Below are positions 59,527 to 64,000 of a stretch of DNA of 64,000 nucleotides, piece by piece. Position 1 is the first letter of the stretch, and each line of letters begins with the position of its first letter. The DNA comes from Mesocentrotus franciscanus (taxonomy: Eukaryota > Echinodermata > Echinoidea > Camarodonta > Strongylocentrotidae), in the NCBI GenBank assembly GCA_037976565.1, contig CP137675.1, forward strand, positions 5,032,364-5,096,363, in the 5' to 3' direction. The notes beneath the pieces are model-generated. The model saw nothing but the letters and a program-made list of their open reading frames with translations, ran no database searches and had not been told where the DNA came from. The position numbers and the translations under genes are program-made.

Positions 59527-60747
59527 CTCCCGGAGGTGGAGGAGTCGGAGGTGGAGGAGTCGGCAGGAGTGAACATTACAGCAAGGATAGCCCTAGGTGT
59601 AGAGGTAATCATAAACAAACAGAGGATAACTGCAATAGTAGAAGTACTTGTACTAACACCGTGCCATGCCCTGTGATGCAGCGTCAGGCAGTGGAGCGAA
59701 AGCAACGTTTTTAGAGCCAGCCTCCTATAACCTCCTGGCAAAACGTGGATGTGCGTAGCTTCATTAATGGGAGAGCATAATTCTGCTCACTCTACACACC
59801 TCAGATCGTTCTACTAGCATCATCATCATGAATAACAAAAATAGGAAAACTGAAACAATCCCTAAAGCTATGAATGAGCAATAAAGAATTTTGATTACAC
59901 ATGCCTCTACTTTCACATTATGACAGCATATGATCATCAGTAGTCAAGGGGAGAGAACATTTTACCAAGAAGAGATTACAAGGTTTCATGCCAGCCTACC
60001 CTACGGTCGAAAGAAAACAATATATGCTGCCTGTGAAATGAAGGCTTATATTAGAATTCAAATGCACATCCAAGAAATAATTAAGAGAAACCTTTTCTTT
60101 CCATTTCTGGATCGCTCCTTGATAAAAGATATTTCTCTCTTAGATCTGTCCATACTTAATAGGGTAATTGTTGGATCACGATTTAGCTGTAGTGTATGTG
60201 TAGGAACAGTCTTTAAACAATGCTGTTTGTATAGCTAAAACTTAAAAGTCTAGATTTTCCTGTAGTGGAAACACAGCGACAGCAAGGTTGTTTGTTGGAA
60301 TACTGTTATCACTATGGTAACGAACAGAATTCAAGAATGTTGTTCCCATCCACCAACTTGTTTACATCTGCTGACTACCATTGACTGTGACGTCAATCCC
60401 TAAACTTGTGGAACGATCTGTATTATCATTCAACAAATTAACCTTTTCAGTCTCGCTCTCTTGCATCCTGCCATGAATCAGACGCGTGGCAAATTGATCG
60501 GTAGCGACAATCCTCTACAGCAGGATGTGATGGGTTTAATGCTCTGAATAAAACAACAAGCATGGGAATCATGAATGATAAAGCCATGTTTCACTTATCA
60601 TTTTGGGTACTCCATCCATTACAATATGCAAAACCTGACATTAGCTCCAGGCTAATGCAAGACAATGAAAGGATGTGTACTATATGAGGAGAATAATGGA
60701 TGAAGACAGAAAGAGGGAGATCTAGTAAAAGAATGTAGAGTGAGTAC
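59527..60747. other. No gene recognised
   Basis: AT-rich sequence. Two 12-base CCTCCACCTCCG-type repeats on the minus strand precede the candidate exon; nothing else is supported. Confidence 0.5.
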
Positions 60748-62478
60748 TAGGCCTGAGTCGAAACGGTTCCCCGCCCGGTCCCCGACCGTCACGCCGAAAC
60801 CCGGGTTTGAATATTCGAGTTTCGGGTTTTTCAAAATTAAATTTCACACTGATATTCTGAAATAACGAACTAAAAATATGCAATTCACAAACTTATATTT
60901 CAATTTAATTAAATAAATATGCTTTAGAAATAAATAGATACCGTTTCAGTTGACGGTAGGCCTTTTTATCGCTCTAAAATTGAGGCTGCAAGGAAGGAAT
61001 CACCACACTTCGCGGTACCGTTCAGAAACTGAAGTCAAAATATGATCCACTGAAGACTGAGCAAGTTCAAAGTAAACACACAAGACCAAAATGTTGATCA
61101 GAATATTAAAATTAAATCGTAATACTAATAGGCATTGATTTAATTGTCAAAATATATCCACAACATAATGGTTTACCCTTGATATTATGATGAAGGAAAA
61201 TAAATTAAAGCTCTTGAAATAACAAAGTGCCTTTCGTTCTAAAAATGCGTGTATAACGGCAAGCTGAAGTTAGGAGTCAAGTTTTCAAGCCCGTACCGTC
61301 ATGAATGCAGACGGAAGTACGAACTGATCTGAACAATAAGCATTAAACCAATTAAAAACATCACATAACTCATTTTAAGAGACTAACGCTCAACAAATTA
61401 CCGTAAAATAATAATTTCCTTTGACAAATAATACTATAGATATTCATGATATCTCACAGAAATAACGATATTTCATGAGCTACGAGTTCAGCTAAATGAG
61501 ACGTAATTGTCATGCAGCGCAGTAGACTGTAGAGGGCAGCATGCAGCAGAGAGAAAAAAAAATCGCGGGCCTTACAGATCACGTGATTTTTTCCTCTCTG
61601 CTGCATGCTGCCCGCTACAGTCTACTGCGCTGCATGACAATTACGTTTCATCAAAATGATGGCTAGCTGAACTCGATATCGAGTACGTAGCTCATGAAAT
61701 ATCATTATTTATGTAAGATATTATGAATATCTATAGTATTGTTTGTCAAAGCAAATTATTATTTAACGGTAATTTGTCGTGTGTAGTCCCTTAAAGTGAG
61801 TTAAGTGATGTTTTTTAATTGGTTTAATGCTTATTGTTCAGATCAGTTCGCCTTCCGTCTGCATTCATGACGGTACGGGCTTGAAAAGCTGGACTCCTAA
61901 CTTCAGCTTGCCGTTATACACGCATTTTTAGAACGAACGAAAGGCACTTCGATGTTATTTCAAGAGCTTTAATTTATTTTCCTTCATCATAATATCAAGG
62001 GTAAACCATTATTTTGTGGATATTTTGAAAATTAAATTAATGCCTACCGTATTACGATTTAATTTCAATATTCTGATCAGCATTTTGGTCTTGTGTGTGG
62101 TTACTATCGTAACTTGCTCAGTCTTCAGTGGGTCATATTTTGACTTCCGTTTGTGAACGCGCGGTACCGAGAAGCATGATTCCTTCCATAATTTTGCAGC
62201 CTCAATTTTAGAGCGAAAAAAGACCTACCGTCAACTGAAACGATATCCATTTATTTTTTAAAGCATATTTATTTAATTAAATTGATTATTTAATTGTTTT
62301 GAAAGCAGTAACTGTCTTTTCCCGTCGCATTATTTAGAACAGCGACTTAATCTTAACTCCCGCCGCTGCATGCACGCGATTTTTAGTATGGTGAAAATTC
62401 CTGTTCGGGTACCCGGTCCCCGCCCGAAATTTTCAAGTCAAACCCGGGTTCGGCAAAACCCGTGATGACTCAGGCCTA
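60748..62478. mobile_element. 1.7-kb hAT-like foldback element, TSD GTGAGTAC
   Basis: Ends TAGGCCTGAGTC in inverse orientation, with GTGAGTAC directly repeated outside (60740-60747 and 62479-62486). Almost the whole element is one inverted repeat: arms of about 0.8 kb meeting near 61575 around GCGGGCCTTACAGATCAC. Landmarks present in both arms include CCGTACCGTCATGAATGCAG/CTGCATTCATGACGGTACGG and GCGCAGTAGACTGTAG/CTACAGTCTACTGCGC. No coding frame. Confidence 0.9.
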
Positions 62479-62486
62479 GTGAGTAC

Positions 62487-63866
62487 AAAGGTTCATATAG
62501 GCACACATGAATGGAAAAAGACAGAGAATGCATATGCAACTAATTTCAAACACAAGAATTAGGAATATTCAACAAACTATTACTAAAAGAAAAGTGTAAT
62601 ATCTGAATTACAATAACAATAAAAAAATTGAAAACAAAACAATAAAATCAACTTGCTTTATAAGCGAAATAAGATTCTAACATGTGGTATTTACAGATGC
62701 TCTCAGTAACTTATGCAGGGATCATATTTTATTATCCCCCCAAAATCCATTAAATCCCACTTGAAGAAGATGTAAAAGTAACTCCTCATGATTCTTTCAA
62801 AAAAGTCTTACTTCTTAGCGATTGAAAAAACAAATCCACATCATGTCTCTAATAAAAAACAAAAAACCACAACATACACAAGAAGAAAAAAAACATGTTA
62901 AAGCAACTCTTTAGACTCTTTACAAATATTCCTACCTCTTAGCAATTTACATGATAAAACTTAAAAATTATATTTTTGTATACATAAAATTACCACAAAT
63001 AATAGGGTGGGGGAAAACCCCTGAACAATCAACAATCATTTAAACTTATCTTCCTAAGATATGAATCTATAATCAAAACTAGCACAAATCTATCTTTTCT
63101 CTCCATCATCTCTGCAGGTTTAGATTCAATTCCTGTATCTGACATTTAAAGCAACCAACAACAAAGAATAACAAGGATACAATTCTTAATGCATACCTGG
63201 CATATAAAGTGATTTATGTTTAATTTATTAACCGGGAAGTTGTTTTTCATCACAAGAACATCCATCTCTCTGGCTGTGTGGTTACTCGCGAGGGTGGATG
63301 GACGAACGGAAATGTCCCTAATCAAGGCCTAATGAGACCCCGCCCCCACAAAAATCAATGCCTTAAGTGTCCTTTTCCTAGGAGATTAGATGGAAATACT
63401 TTGAAGGAAAGACAAGCTTCGATGTCTAACTCAAAGTGCACTGGCCACAACATCATTTTATCTACCTTTATCTTTTATAGAGAATGATAACCTGAAGAAT
63501 TCTTAAGATAGAGAAAGATGTGGGTGGATGAATAAAGCAGGTAGATGAAACCAGATGAATACACACTGGTCAGAGTTGTGATTTTTCATTAGGGTGCTCA
63601 TCTATATAAACAGTTCAAAATGATAATTACTTGTCACAGACTGTTCGTCAACATGTAGCCAACCTACAACAACTACTGATGTCCAATTTATTTATGCACT
63701 TACGTCCTCAAATACGATGACCTCTTGAATGACTCATCGTCCATTCACTTTGACTAATCTATATTTTTAAATAGCAAATCTGTGATCTTCATGCTATGTC
63801 TGGCTTCTGAGAGTCAGATGGAATGAACTCACGTCCTTCACAAAGAGTTAAGAGGGACTTTTAGAT
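62487..63866. other. No gene recognised
   Basis: AT-rich sequence with A-rich tracts. Nothing resembling an L1 exon or signal peptide. Confidence 0.5.
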
Positions 63867-64000
63867 TTTACACGACGAGAACGTGGACTGCCACGGTGAC
63901 ATCCTTTTAAGGTAATGGGACGTCCTTTTAAGGCACTGCAGGGCACGGGCCAGTGCCTTGAAAGAATGGCACACGTGGCAGTCCACGCTCGTCGTGTAAA
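63867..64000. mobile_element. Hairpin element cut by the window end
   Basis: TTTACACGACGAG and CGTGGACTGCCAC at 63867-63894 are mirrored by GTGGCAGTCCACG and CTCGTCGTGTAAA at 63975-64000. A nested inverse pair TTAAGGCACTG/CAGTGCCTTGAA lies inside. The element is at least 134 bp; its right border and target duplication lie outside. Confidence 0.75.

Noticed and set aside
1..64000. CRISPR arrays, operons, prophage or bacterial genes
   Set aside because: Spliced eukaryotic gene with GT/AG introns and animal-type repeats throughout; no direct-repeat/spacer structure with regular spacing was seen.

Overview
The window is intron-rich, AT-rich animal nuclear DNA. Its one recognisable protein gene is an insulin/IGF receptor-type tyrosine kinase (InR) on the minus strand. 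I rebuilt 19 exons by translating minus-strand open stretches, locating AG/GT splice sites and checking that codon phases join. In transcript order they run from 46330 down to 1186 (about 3,180 coding bases, about 1,060 residues). The order is cysteine-rich region, L2 domain, three fibronectin III domains with the insert/alpha-CT segment, furin site, transmembrane helix, NPEY juxtamembrane motif and most of the kinase domain. The signal peptide and L1 domain (expected to the right of 46330) and the kinase C-lobe end plus C-tail (expected to the left of 1186) were not found, so the gene runs off the left edge and very probably off the right edge. The repeat types suggest a marine invertebrate deuterostome, most likely a sea urchin; that species-level guess is an inference.

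Layout: 1-8655 carries the intracellular, transmembrane and beta-subunit extracellular exons, interleaved with a TA-flanked DNA transposon relic, a 170-190 bp minisatellite and a decayed duplicate of a kinase exon. 8656-24853 carries the fibronectin and L2 exons, with a very long (CAC)n tract next to the alpha-CT exon, a tRNA-derived SINE, a 2.1 kb TA-flanked element inside a minisatellite, several MITEs and a LINE 3' end. 24854-42850 is an intron of about 18 kb packed with mobile DNA: a hAT-like element with an 8-bp target duplication, a palindrome of about 0.7 kb, tandem duplications and a TTAA-flanked piggyBac-like MITE. 42851-46330 holds the three cysteine-rich exons. 46331-64000 has no confident exon; it holds a G-rich minisatellite, further MITE copies, a 1.7 kb hAT-like foldback element with an 8-bp target duplication, and a hairpin cut by the window end.

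The encoded receptor keeps the hallmarks of a disulfide-linked, furin-processed insulin-type receptor: the alpha-alpha and alpha-beta cysteines, a basic furin site, an alpha-CT helix with LHN, NPEY, a P-loop, HRD and DFG motifs and a YxxxYY activation loop. Notable points are a donor site one base short of the expected reading phase (exon 8), no exon resembling the mammalian alternative exon 11, a poly-glycine-coding repeat immediately past the alpha-CT donor, and HRDLS in place of HRDLA. I saw no bacterial genes, CRISPR arrays or clearly novel enzymatic system; the most unusual structures are the large palindromes and the repeat next to the alpha-CT exon.
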